Shown here: positions 26,452 through 35,018 of the stretch, one piece after another
How the letters are laid out: each line of letters begins with the position of its first letter
Position numbering within the stretch: the stretch's first letter is position 1
NCBI RefSeq assembly: GCF_017875315.1
Contig: NZ_JAGGMM010000003.1
Coordinates: 248,001-312,000, forward strand
Source of the DNA: Methanomicrobium sp. W14
GTDB taxonomy: Archaea; Halobacteriota; Methanomicrobia; Methanomicrobiales; Methanomicrobiaceae
Direction of reading: 5' to 3'
Length of the DNA: 64,000 nt
Position numbers and translations under genes: made by a program
Notes under the pieces: generated by a model
Databases searched by the model: none
What the model saw: only the letters and a program-made list of their open reading frames with translations
What the model was told of the DNA's origin: nothing

Positions 26452-26583
26452 TCAATGAATGCCAAGGTCAGAAAGTATCTTCTCGTGAGTATAGTAAATT
26501 CCCTTCTTATATTCTTCAAGTGACTCTTCAATAACCAGGAGTTCTTCTTTTGTCAGGGGTTCATTATCACTTTGGCAGTCCAT
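26452..26583 (-). CDS. Possible small antitoxin-like protein, 43 residues
   Basis: A minus-strand open frame from ATG 26583 to TGA 26452 encodes a 43-residue acidic protein; its second half (EESLEEYKKGIYYTHEKILS) has the E-x-x-x-D/G-x-x-x-THEEVL pattern of the short RelB/Phd-like antitoxin C-termini. I see no RelE, PIN or other toxin downstream, so it would be an orphan. It could be a remnant of a toxin-antitoxin pair. The rest of the 26405-26854 interval holds no other recognisable gene. Confidence 0.4.
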   Translation of the reverse strand: MDCQSDNEPLTKEELLVIEESLEEYKKGIYYTHEKILSDLGIH

Positions 26584-26854
26584 AAATCTTTTTTTGCCCT
26601 CACATATGATGGGCCTTTTGGATGATAACGGTGTTTTTTATTAAAATGGTACTCTAAACAAAACCTTCCTCAAGATACAGTTCTGCGAAATGTTAATTTA
26701 TGATAATGAATACTTTTTAAAATCAGCGCAAAAATTCAGGACATTGCATCACAAAATTCTCTGGTCAGGATTTAAGGTGCTATGACCTGGTTTTCAACGT
26801 GAAACTGATATATCCGTTAACATTTTAATCAGGCGACAATTGGGGGTTAAAAAA

Positions 26855-28351
26855 ATGTCTGATGATATTACACTGGCAATGGCTGCAGTGGAGAAATGGA
26901 TTGGCAACCCGTTCTCACTATCTCTTCTCAGATTCGTCGTAAGTGACGACAAATGCGGAAACAGACTTTCAAACGCAATAGACAGCTACCTGGGCTGTGA
27001 TACGGACATGTGCCGGAGGTGCAGGCTGGCCGGAAAAATTGTGGGATACACGGTCAAAAAAGGAGGAAGTCTCTTCGGAATAGATGACGACACAATTAAA
27101 GAAGGGCTTTCCAACCCGGTATTCAAAAGAGGGCTTATGAATGTACTTAAAGGAATCGCCCAGTACGGAGTCACAAAGCCCCAGATAATAAATGCACCGT
27201 TTCTCGTGGTCTGGGACTTCACGCACCTCTGCAACCTGAAATGCAGACACTGCTACCAGGACGCACAAAAGGCGCTTCCTGACGAACTCACAACGGACGA
27301 GTCAAAAAGACTCATAGATGAACTTGCCTCGGCAGGAGTCGTCGTCATTGCTTTTTCAGGCGGAGAGCCACTTATGAGAAAGGACTTCTTTGAGGTCGCT
27401 TCATATGCAAACCAGAAAGGGATGTACGTTGCACTGGCGAGCAACGGAACGATGATTGACAGCAAAACGGCATCAAGACTCAGAAAAACAGGTGTAGATT
27501 ACATAGAAATATCCATCGACGGAAAGGATGCAGTGCAGCATGACGCCATGAGAGGAATACACGGTGCATTTGACCGCAGTGTTGAAGGCATAAAAAACTG
27601 CGTAAAAGAAGGCATATACACGTGCATTGCAACTACCGTCACACAGGACAACTACTGCCAGATGAACGAAATCTACGACTTTGTAAAGGATACCGGTGCA
27701 AAAAGGCTCATCTGCTTCAATTTCATTCCGACAGGAAGGGGAACCGAGATGGCAAACCGCGACATTCAGCCGTGCGAAAGGGAGAAACTTTTGGAAAGGA
27801 TACTTTCAAAAAACAGCCCCGGTGTCTACCCCGAAGTCCTTTCCACAGCACCACAGTTTGCCCGTGTGGCTGTAGACAGGCATGAAAAATCCGGTGTCCC
27901 GGTAGGTCACTTCTATCTGGGAGGGGCCATAAAGGGAAAGACAAGAATGCTTGCCGACTTCATTGGCGGGTGCGGTGCAGGAAGACTTTACTGCAGCATT
28001 GAGCCGCAGGGAGACGTTCAGCCGTGTGTATTCATGCCTGTCAATGTCGGAAACGTAAGAGAAAATGACTTTCTCACTATATGGCACACATCACCGGTCC
28101 TAAAACAGCTGAGAAACCGCGACCTCCTGAAAGGAAACTGCGGAAAATGCCCGGACAAATACATCTGCGGCGGGTGCAGGGCCAGAGCATGGTCATACTT
28201 CAGCGACCTTTCGATGCCCGACCCCGGATGTATCAAAAACGAATCTCTGTGGGACGAAATTGAAGACAAGCAGAAAAGCTACAGCGTGAAGGCAGAAGAG
28301 CCTCTGACCGATAAAAAAACAGTTGTGGTAACGGCATCTGCCGGACGATAA
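26855..28351 (+). CDS. Radical SAM/SPASM domain protein (498 residues)
   Basis: A long radical SAM protein. The N-terminal ~115 residues include a small cysteine set (CDTDMCRRCRLAG) that may hold an extra cluster. The SAM cluster motif is FTHLCNLKCRHCYQD (about 122-136), followed by IAFSGGEPLMR and YIEISIDGKDAVQHD. The SPASM region has GGCGAGRLYCSIEPQGDVQPCVFMPVNVGN and CGKCPDKYICGGCRARA, giving auxiliary clusters. GGGGG at a proper distance supports ATG 26855 over the slightly earlier frame start. This type resembles the heme-d1/AhbD-like and peptide-modifying SPASM enzymes, but I cannot assign a product. It stands alone with its own promoter region. Confidence 0.85.
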   Translation: MSDDITLAMAAVEKWIGNPFSLSLLRFVVSDDKCGNRLSNAIDSYLGCDTDMCRRCRLAGKIVGYTVKKGGSLFGIDDDTIKEGLSNPVFKRGLMNVLKGIAQYGVTKPQIINAPFLVVWDFTHLCNLKCRHCYQDAQKALPDELTTDESKRLIDELASAGVVVIAFSGGEPLMRKDFFEVASYANQKGMYVALASNGTMIDSKTASRLRKTGVDYIEISIDGKDAVQHDAMRGIHGAFDRSVEGIKNCVKEGIYTCIATTVTQDNYCQMNEIYDFVKDTGAKRLICFNFIPTGRGTEMANRDIQPCEREKLLERILSKNSPGVYPEVLSTAPQFARVAVDRHEKSGVPVGHFYLGGAIKGKTRMLADFIGGCGAGRLYCSIEPQGDVQPCVFMPVNVGNVRENDFLTIWHTSPVLKQLRNRDLLKGNCGKCPDKYICGGCRARAWSYFSDLSMPDPGCIKNESLWDEIEDKQKSYSVKAEEPLTDKKTVVVTASAGR

Positions 28352-28553
28352 AAATCCCACCCACTTTCACCGGTAGGGACATGAACCATTTTTTAACTTC
28401 CCGAAAGCTTTTATCCGGTGCAATAAACTGCCTGCCCATTTCAGGTTATGCCGTATGAAAAACGGAGACTTATTCAGATTAACTACCGTTTTCAGTCATT
28501 TTTCTTGCAGAAAAGAAAACCCTTTTTGCCGATTTCGGTGAAACACGATAGTT

Positions 28554-29864
28554 ATGACCGGTGACAGGAAAGCAATAGGCCTTGCCGAAGCCGTTTCAAT
28601 AGGGATCGGAGGCATGGTCGGAGGCGGCATATTCGCTGTATTGGGCCTTGCAGTAAAGCTTTCCGGGGGCGGGACGCCGGTCGCATTCATGATAGCGGGG
28701 CTTGTCGCAATAGTAACCTCATACTCCTACGCAAAGCTTTCGGTAGCATATCCAAGTCCCGGGGGGACTGTTAAATTCATAATCAAAGGATACGGAAACG
28801 GCCTTTTTTCAGGCACGATGAACCTTCTGATATGGATAAGCTATATTATAATGCTCTCCCTTTACGCATACGCCTTCGGAAGTTACGGGGCGACGTTTTT
28901 TCCTGAAAACATACAGTTTCTGATGAAGCATGTTCTTGCAACGGCAGTTATCCTCATTTTGATGTTTTTAAACGTCTTAAAGGCAAACGTCGTCGGAAAG
29001 GCGGAGGACGTGATAGTCGCAATAAAACTGGCAATCCTTATTGTTTTCACCGCGATAGGCCTTCTGTCCGTTAACACCGCATCGCTTTCGCCTTCGACAT
29101 GGTCTCCGGCGCTTACCCTCGTATCGGGAGGTTTCATCATATTCGTTGCGTATGAAGGGTTTGAACTTATCGCAAACACCGCAAAAGATGTCCGTAACCC
29201 TGAAAAGACCCTGCCCCATGCTTTCTACATTTCTGTCGGGTTTGTCGCGGTGCTTTATATCCTGATAGCAATAGTTGCCGTAGGAAACCTTTCACTGGAC
29301 AAAATCGCGGCATCTAGTGATTATGCACTTGCCGAGGCCGCAACTCCGTTTTTAGGGCATGCAGGCTTTGTCCTTATAGCAATCGCGGCCCTTCTTTCAA
29401 CAGCATCGGCAATAAACGCGACATTCTACGGGACGGCCCGTTTAAGCTACATAATCGCGAAATCAGGCGAACTCCCACATTTTCTTGAAAAGGAGGTCTG
29501 GAACCGCCACCTTGAGGGACTTTTCATCACCGCGGCGATAACCCTTGTAATAACAAATACTCTTGACCTCCAGGACATATCGACGATGGGCTCTGCCGGG
29601 TTTTTGATAATATTTGCGGCCGTAAACTACGCAAACGTCCGCCTGTCGAAAGAAACAGGTTCAAAACGTATAATTCCGGCACTAGGAACAGTCCTCTGCC
29701 TTGCGGCGGCAGGATTTCTGGTCTATGACACGGTTGTTACCGCACCGGTGAAGCTTTTAGTGCTTGTCGTCATGTTCGGCCTTGCTTTCGGAATCGAATA
29801 CCTGTATTATCATCTTGGCGAAAGGGAAATAAGCATAGATGACAGGGAAGAAGATGATTTTTAG
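28554..29864 (+). CDS. APC-family amino acid permease
   Basis: A 436-residue transporter with about 12 hydrophobic helices. The unwound helix 1 motif GIGGMVGGGIFAVLG (about residues 17-31) and helix 6 FVAYEGFELIANTAKDVRNPEKTLP are typical of the APC amino acid transporters with the LeuT-like fold. It differs clearly from the two GadC-like antiporters in the window, being closer to bacterial cationic amino acid / AmpA-type permeases. The C-terminus ends in an acidic tail (SIDDREEDDF). Substrate not predictable. It is not clustered with a metabolic enzyme. Confidence 0.85.
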   Translation: MTGDRKAIGLAEAVSIGIGGMVGGGIFAVLGLAVKLSGGGTPVAFMIAGLVAIVTSYSYAKLSVAYPSPGGTVKFIIKGYGNGLFSGTMNLLIWISYIIMLSLYAYAFGSYGATFFPENIQFLMKHVLATAVILILMFLNVLKANVVGKAEDVIVAIKLAILIVFTAIGLLSVNTASLSPSTWSPALTLVSGGFIIFVAYEGFELIANTAKDVRNPEKTLPHAFYISVGFVAVLYILIAIVAVGNLSLDKIAASSDYALAEAATPFLGHAGFVLIAIAALLSTASAINATFYGTARLSYIIAKSGELPHFLEKEVWNRHLEGLFITAAITLVITNTLDLQDISTMGSAGFLIIFAAVNYANVRLSKETGSKRIIPALGTVLCLAAAGFLVYDTVVTAPVKLLVLVVMFGLAFGIEYLYYHLGEREISIDDREEDDF

Positions 29865-30025
29865 GATTCTTTTCACTGTATAACCAGCCGCAACTGCGAA
29901 AACCCGGCATAAACCCTTATTGAAAATATGCAGGACTATTTTCTATGCACCTTTGTATTAACACCTTAAAGTTACGGTAACCGGACAAAAGACAAAAAAA
30001 TAGGTTATATATAATATTTCATGAC

Positions 30026-30442
30026 TCAGAACAGCAGCTTTTTCTTTGGGTCGAGGTTTGTCTCCATAGTCCAGAAGTAGGCTTCGCCTTTCGATATCCT
30101 GAATATGGCAAGTTTCGGGCTGTCGGCCGTAAGACCAAAGTCTTTTAGGAACGGGCGGTCATTAAGAGACTTCTCTTTTAGTTTCAGGTCGTCCAGAAAC
30201 TCGGCACGGCCCGCGATGCGAAGAACCCTGTCCTTTTTTTCGCTTATAAACCCGAGTTCAAGGACGGGATTTTTCTCCATCTGCTTATAGATATCCTTTA
30301 TAGTCCATATCTGGAAGTAAAACCCGGTCTTATCGGCAAACCACATCCCGAGAGGCCTCACACGTGGCTGGTCTCCGTCTTCTGTTCCCACCCATGCAAC
30401 AGGGTTTTCGTTCGCGAACTTAATGCATTCTTCTAGGTCCAT
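30026..30442 (-). CDS. Pyridoxamine 5'-phosphate oxidase-like FMN/F420-binding protein
   Basis: A 138-residue split-barrel protein: NENPVAWVGTEDGDQPRVRPLGMWFADKTGFYFQI (about 9-43) is the classical start of PNPOx-like flavoproteins, followed by KDIYKQMEKNPVLELGFIS. The family includes FMN- and F420-dependent reductases and heme-binding members. In a methanogen F420 is likely, but that is an inference. The protein ends with NLDPKKKLLF. It has no functional neighbour. Confidence 0.75.
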   Translation of the reverse strand: MDLEECIKFANENPVAWVGTEDGDQPRVRPLGMWFADKTGFYFQIWTIKDIYKQMEKNPVLELGFISEKKDRVLRIAGRAEFLDDLKLKEKSLNDRPFLKDFGLTADSPKLAIFRISKGEAYFWTMETNLDPKKKLLF

Positions 30443-30537
30443 AATTCATCAACTGATCTACATATGCACGAGATTTAATAAATGCAGTGGCACATAAAAT
30501 CAACAAAAAAATGAACAGGACAAATATTCCAAAAACC

Positions 30538-31098
30538 TTATTTTTGTTCTTTCCGTGCCTTTTTCACGATATCACGGATAAATTCTGTTTTTCCATCCGT
30601 GTATGCCTCGCGGTTGAACTCATATTTTTCCTTCAGGCGAATTTTCAAAGAGGCATACTCTTTTGCAGCGTCGTTGTGCTTTTCCAGGTAATCCCTGAAA
30701 TACAGCTCGTCCCAGTCTCCCTTATACCTTACATGGATATGGTAAGCCTGGCCCGTGAAGCCCTCTTTCCCGTATCCTTTCATAAACATCATATGGGGAG
30801 GGGGATTTTGTGGCTGCGGATCAAAAGCATAACCCATATTTGTCAGTTTTGCGACGATATCACTGTTTTTCATGTCACTTCTGACTTCAAGCAGAATATC
30901 AATCGTAGGCTTTGCAGGCATGCCTTTGACTGAAGTGCTACCGATATGCGATATTTTTTCAATATTTCCCGCACCAAGAGATTTTTTGATAAGCTCTTTT
31001 TCATCGGCGAATATTTTCGGCCATTTTGGGTCGTATTTCGATATAATTATAGGATAGAGTTTTCCTAACCTTGATATTTCATTTTTGTCGGTAATCAT
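30538..31098 (-). CDS. GrpB/UPF0157 nucleotidyltransferase-like protein
   Basis: A 186-residue protein with the GrpB signature: YDPKWPKIFADEKELIKKSLGAGNIEKISHIGSTSVKGMPAKPTIDILLEV covers residues 22-72, where H-I-G-S-T-S-V and the D-I-x-x-x-V strand correspond to the nucleotidyltransferase core. HIHVRYKGDWDELYFRDYLEKH is the second conserved block. The family belongs to the polymerase-beta-like nucleotidyltransferases; some relatives act in dephospho-CoA formation, but its own function is not known. The gene is free-standing. Confidence 0.85.
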   Translation of the reverse strand: MITDKNEISRLGKLYPIIISKYDPKWPKIFADEKELIKKSLGAGNIEKISHIGSTSVKGMPAKPTIDILLEVRSDMKNSDIVAKLTNMGYAFDPQPQNPPPHMMFMKGYGKEGFTGQAYHIHVRYKGDWDELYFRDYLEKHNDAAKEYASLKIRLKEKYEFNREAYTDGKTEFIRDIVKKARKEQK

Positions 31099-31165
31099 TC
31101 AGGTAATACCTTATTGGCAAAACATGAATTTTATATTTTGCAGCATTACGATTTATCAAAAAGAA

Positions 31166-31699
31166 TCATTCACGAAACCTGGCGTACATAATTTCGTCCA
31201 TAAGTCTTCCTTTTTTAAAGATGGCGTCTTTTAAAACGGCCTCAAGGACAAACCCGCATTTTTCAAGAACCCTTGCAGATGCAGGGTTGCACCCGAAGAC
31301 CCCGGCCTGAATTCTTGCAATGTCAAACCTCTCAAAAGCGACCGGTACAACCGCCTTCACGGCTTCTGTAACAATCCCTCTTCCCCAGAAAGGCTCTCCA
31401 AGCCAGTAGCCTATTTCGGCAGTCTTCCTGTAGACGTCACTTAAAATACTTATCCCGATTCCGCCGCACGCTTCTCCACCAGTCTCGATTGCAAGCATAA
31501 AGCCGTTCTCCAAAACATTTGCAGCCGATATAAACTTCAGTGCGTCGTCCCGGAAATAAGGACTCGGAAACCCGTCCCTTAAGTTTCCGGCGACATTAGG
31601 GTTGTCAGCGTATTTAACGATGGAATCAGCGTCGGCAACACTCCACGGACGAAGGACTGCCAAAGACGTTTTTATAAAAACAGGTTCTGAAGTTTCCAT
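31166..31699 (-). CDS. GNAT-family N-acetyltransferase (RimJ/RimL type)
   Basis: A 177-residue acetyltransferase of the RimJ/RimL branch. TSLAVLRPWSVADADSIVKYADNPNVAGNLRDGFPSPY is the typical beginning, EIGYWLGEPFWGRGIVTEAVKAVVPVAF (about 91-118) holds the acetyl-CoA pyrophosphate loop, and ARVLEKCGFVLEAVLKDAIFKKGRLMDEIMYAR is the C-terminal core. Members acetylate ribosomal protein N-termini or small amines and antibiotics; no substrate can be given here. Confidence 0.87.
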   Translation of the reverse strand: METSEPVFIKTSLAVLRPWSVADADSIVKYADNPNVAGNLRDGFPSPYFRDDALKFISAANVLENGFMLAIETGGEACGGIGISILSDVYRKTAEIGYWLGEPFWGRGIVTEAVKAVVPVAFERFDIARIQAGVFGCNPASARVLEKCGFVLEAVLKDAIFKKGRLMDEIMYARFRE

Positions 31700-31772
31700 T
31701 CTATCACTGCTTCATGTTATTGATTCCGTATATATGAAAAAACCTTTACAAAATATCTTTAGGATTAGTTTA

Positions 31773-31791
31773 AAAAAAGGAGATCTTTTTT
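31773..31791. terminator. Possible bidirectional hairpin terminator
   Basis: AAAAAAG and CTTTTTT form a seven-pair stem around GAGAT, with T-runs in both directions. It lies 22 nt downstream of the gadC-like stop codon on the minus strand. The stem is AT-rich and weak, so it may work mainly through its T-tract, as archaeal terminators often do. Confidence 0.4.
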
Positions 31792-31812
31792 ATCACGCCT
31801 TTAACCTTTAAA

Positions 31813-33270
31813 TCAGGACTCTGCACCTTCGCTTCCGGAAGGACTATCACCAGCACTGTCTTTTGGTCTTAAGTCCCACCCGGGTTTTTTGTACTCGTGA
31901 AGGATGAAAGGCCCCGAACCAAGAACAATAATTCCAATGAGGAGGATTCCTGCATAGAAGAACGGGTTGAGGTTTTCTCCCGAAGGCTGGATGAAACCTA
32001 TGAAAAACGCAAGGATACTTGCAATAACCCCGACGGATGCGACAAAACGCATTGCAGGCACTTTAAAGCCCCTTTTTGTATCAGGAGCGCTTTTCCTCAG
32101 CTTCATCGCCGTCATAAACATCATAACGTACATTATAAGGTAGAGCTGAACGGCCATAGCGGAAAGTATCCAGAAAGCCTCTCCCACCGACGGTATAAGT
32201 GCATAGAACAGTGCAAGAACAGTTACGATAATTCCCTGCACAGCCATTATGTTCTCCTGCATCCCGGCTTTGTTCGTCCTTTGGAGCCACGGGGGGAGGT
32301 ATCCTTCCTTTCCCACAAACAAAAGACCACGGCTCGGACCCGGAATCCATGTTACGACCGAGGCGAGAACACCTATAACGACAAGACAGGCCATAACTGA
32401 TGCTCCCCACGATATACCCACATGGGCGAACAAAACGTCAAAAGCCTGGAAAACACCCGTAGTCAGGTCAATTCCTGACGCAGGAAGGCATGCAGAAATA
32501 GCAAGCGTTCCCGGTATGAATATAAGGAGAATAAGGACTGATGCCATAAGTATTGATTTCGGGTAATTTTTCGCAGGTTTGTGCATATCCGTTACATGGA
32601 CAGCGTTCATCTCCATCCCGGCAAACGAAAGGAAATTGCTTATTATAAGAACGACGCTTCCGATTCCCGCCCACATTGGAACGAAACCGGATGCACTGAC
32701 AGGAATATCCGTTTTTCCTCCCGTAAAGACGAATATGACCGCAAGGATCACAAGGACGAGGACAGGAAGAAGGGTTCCGATTATAAGGCCCTTGCTTCCA
32801 ATCTCCGAGAACGTCTTCACGCCGCGTAGAGCAATCAGGTTTGCAATCCAGTATACGACAATAATAATGAAGCCTACAAAAACACCGTTCTGCGCAAGGG
32901 AAGGGTTAAAGATGTAGGCTACAGCCGCTGCAAAGAAAGCGAGCTGCACAGGGAACCAGACGACGTTTTGTATCCACTGCTGCCATATCGCAACCATTCC
33001 GGCACGTCCCCCGTAAGCGGCGTAGACCCATCCGAATATACCGCCTTCCCACCCGCTCGCAAGCTCTGCAGAGACAAGTGCCGTAGGAATAAGAAAGACA
33101 ATCGCCGGGATTACATACAGGACAATCGATGAAAGCCCGTAAGGCGCCATTGCAGGCAGGCCGCGGATGCTTGCGACGGCAACCGTGGTCAAAAGAGCCA
33201 TAGTAACCCAGTTTATGGATTTTACAGGATTTTGAAAGGCTTTTTCAGCATCTTTTTTATCATCACCCAT
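31813..33270 (-). CDS. gadC: Glutamate:GABA antiporter-like APC transporter
   Basis: A 485-residue protein with about 12 predicted helices. VASIRGLPAMAPYGLSS (helix 1), GWEGGIFGWVYAAYGGRAGMVAIWQQWIQNVVWFP, SFAGMEMNAVHVTDMHKPAKNYPKS and WIPGPSRGLLFVGKEGYLPPWLQ follow the GadC pattern closely. The start at ATG 33270 follows GGGGGGTGA. The cytosolic tail is about 30 residues and acidic, with KDSAGDSPSGSEGAES; E. coli GadC carries a longer tail that plugs the channel at neutral pH, so control here may differ. It lies 22 nt downstream of gadB and should exchange glutamate for the GABA that GadB makes. Confidence 0.85.
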   Translation of the reverse strand: MGDDKKDAEKAFQNPVKSINWVTMALLTTVAVASIRGLPAMAPYGLSSIVLYVIPAIVFLIPTALVSAELASGWEGGIFGWVYAAYGGRAGMVAIWQQWIQNVVWFPVQLAFFAAAVAYIFNPSLAQNGVFVGFIIIVVYWIANLIALRGVKTFSEIGSKGLIIGTLLPVLVLVILAVIFVFTGGKTDIPVSASGFVPMWAGIGSVVLIISNFLSFAGMEMNAVHVTDMHKPAKNYPKSILMASVLILLIFIPGTLAISACLPASGIDLTTGVFQAFDVLFAHVGISWGASVMACLVVIGVLASVVTWIPGPSRGLLFVGKEGYLPPWLQRTNKAGMQENIMAVQGIIVTVLALFYALIPSVGEAFWILSAMAVQLYLIMYVMMFMTAMKLRKSAPDTKRGFKVPAMRFVASVGVIASILAFFIGFIQPSGENLNPFFYAGILLIGIIVLGSGPFILHEYKKPGWDLRPKDSAGDSPSGSEGAES

Positions 33271-33292
33271 AATATTCACCCCCCTGTATTAC

Positions 33293-34687
33293 TTAGTGGT
33301 GGAAGCTTGTACCCGTCTTTTCGTCATGAACGGGCACGGACTGTTTTTCAAGGACTTTGAGCTGTCTTTTCAGGTCCTCGAGAAACATATCCGCAAGGTC
33401 GCAGGAAAATCCACGTCTTACGACAATCCTTAAAACCGCAAGGTCTTTGCAGTTTTCAGGGAAAGTGTACGCAGGAATGAGCCAGCCGCGTTCACGCATC
33501 TTGTTGGATACATCAAACACAGTGTAATTTTTTATACTGTCATTTAATTTGAACGCAAACACAGGCAGTTCGTCTCCTCTGGTCACAAGTTCGAAAGGAC
33601 CGAGTTTTTCTATTTCCGACGAGAGGAACAGTGCAATATCCCTTGCATACTGCTGGACTTTTTTGTATCCCTCCCTTCCGAGACGCAGGAAATTGTAATA
33701 CTGAAGGACTATCTGTGAACCGGGCCTTGAGAAGTTAAGCGCGAAAGTCGGCATGTTCGAGCCGAGATAATTTACGTAGAATATCAGATCCTCAGGCAGT
33801 GCCTCCGCATTGCGCCATATGACCCAGCCTACCCCGGGATATACCAGACCATACTTGTGGCCTGACGTGTTTATGGATGCGACCCTCGGGATCCTGAAGT
33901 CCCAGATTAAACCGGGGTCAAGGAAAGGAGCTATCATTCCTCCTGATGCGGCGTCGACATGCACAGGTATGTCAAGACCTGTCTTTTCCTGGAATTTGTC
34001 AAGTGCCTGGCATATTTCAAGGACGGGCTCGTATGAACCGTCGAAAGTCGAGCCGAGAATTGCAATGACACCTATAGTGTTCTCGTCGCAGAGCTTTACA
34101 GCCTCTTCTGCCGTTAAATGATAACGCCCCTTCTCCATGGGGACAAGACGCATCTCTACGTCCCAGTAGTTTGCGAATTTCTCCCAGCAGACCTGAACGT
34201 TTATCCCCATGACGATATTCGGTCTGTCAACGGGCTTCCCTTCGGCCTTTCTTTTGTGCTGCCATCTCCTTTTCATCGATATTCCGCCGAGCATCGCGGC
34301 TTCGCTTGACCCGGTGGTGGAGCACCCTGTCGCCTGTTCAAGGTCGGGTGCATTCCACAGGTGGCTTAACATGCTTACGCACCTCATTTCAAGGTCAGCC
34401 GTCTGCGGATACTCGTCCTTGTCTATCATGTTCTTGTCGAAGGTCTCGGAAGCAAGCTTTCTTGCCTGCGGCTCCATCCAGGTCCCTACGAATGTCGCCA
34501 GGTTAAGCCTTGCATTGCCGTCGAGCATGAGCTCGTCATGGACTATCTGGTATGCAAGGTCAGGCTCGATCTCGTTTTCAGGCAGCCTGTCCCTCGGGAT
34601 TGTCTCCATTCCCTCACTTGCAAAGATGGGGTCTATTATCAGGTCTTTTATGTGGGTTTTGGGCCCTTTCGGATGTTTCAGTCCCAT
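33293..34687 (-). CDS. gadB: Glutamate decarboxylase, bacterial GadB type
   Basis: A 464-residue group-II PLP decarboxylase. The PLP lysine is Lys278 (SINTSGHKYGLVYPGVGW); the cofactor-ring residues are in HVDAASGGMIAPF (about 243-255), and TFVGTWMEPQA (66-75) and STTGSSEAAML are substrate/phosphate-site segments. It has GadB length and motifs throughout, unlike the shorter archaeal MfnA tyrosine/aspartate decarboxylases. It ends GTSFHH; in E. coli GadB the penultimate histidine of a similar SFKHT tail caps the active site at neutral pH, so a pH switch may be kept. The start has GAGGTGA upstream. It is first in an operon with the antiporter. Confidence 0.92.
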   Translation of the reverse strand: MGLKHPKGPKTHIKDLIIDPIFASEGMETIPRDRLPENEIEPDLAYQIVHDELMLDGNARLNLATFVGTWMEPQARKLASETFDKNMIDKDEYPQTADLEMRCVSMLSHLWNAPDLEQATGCSTTGSSEAAMLGGISMKRRWQHKRKAEGKPVDRPNIVMGINVQVCWEKFANYWDVEMRLVPMEKGRYHLTAEEAVKLCDENTIGVIAILGSTFDGSYEPVLEICQALDKFQEKTGLDIPVHVDAASGGMIAPFLDPGLIWDFRIPRVASINTSGHKYGLVYPGVGWVIWRNAEALPEDLIFYVNYLGSNMPTFALNFSRPGSQIVLQYYNFLRLGREGYKKVQQYARDIALFLSSEIEKLGPFELVTRGDELPVFAFKLNDSIKNYTVFDVSNKMRERGWLIPAYTFPENCKDLAVLRIVVRRGFSCDLADMFLEDLKRQLKVLEKQSVPVHDEKTGTSFHH

Positions 34688-35018
34688 AATCTAGATTCAC
34701 CTCGTATAAAAACAGCTGCAAAACGCGGGATGACTTTTTGCCTGTAATTTCTCCTCTGCGCAAGAGCACTGAGAAATACCGCTACATCACAGACCAGAAT
34801 TTTTGCACACCACTTCCGCTTTGCCTGTCTGATAGTTCAATAGAAGAGTTATAAATAATTTGTGGGAACTAAAGTCTTTGCGGGCAGATAATTAAAAGCA
34901 GGATATGTTAACTATATATCTCAGGAATCCGGTCCTGGCAGGAAAAATCGGTAATTCCGGCTGGCAGTTATTATTGTTAAAAACTCATTTGGAAACCAGT
35001 TAAATGAACAGATGACCT
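34688..35018 (-). promoter_or_regulatory. Intergenic region with likely gadB promoter
   Basis: No gene is visible in these 331 nt. The best minus-strand TATA box is AATTATTTATAA at 34849-34860, which would give a gadB leader of about 130 nt. A second AT-rich stretch (CTATATATCTC) occurs near 34912. The distal part should contain the 3' end of the regulator transcript coming from 35019. No repeat or dyad symmetry stands out. Confidence 0.45.

Noticed and set aside
26349-26531. Minus-strand frame of 60 residues downstream of the antitoxin-like gene as its toxin
   Set aside because: It runs through the antitoxin frame and the methyltransferase relic, and its residues (WYDFLKTGKFPGF...) do not resemble RelE, PIN or other toxins.
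33293-34687. GadB gene as archaeal MfnA (tyrosine/aspartate decarboxylase)
   Set aside because: It has the length, the substrate-site blocks and the C-terminal tail of bacterial glutamate decarboxylase and is followed by a GadC-like antiporter.
34905-34925. A second promoter (CTATATATCTC) for gadB
   Set aside because: It would give a leader of about 200 nt and the 34849 TATA box is closer and better formed; not excluded, but not supported.
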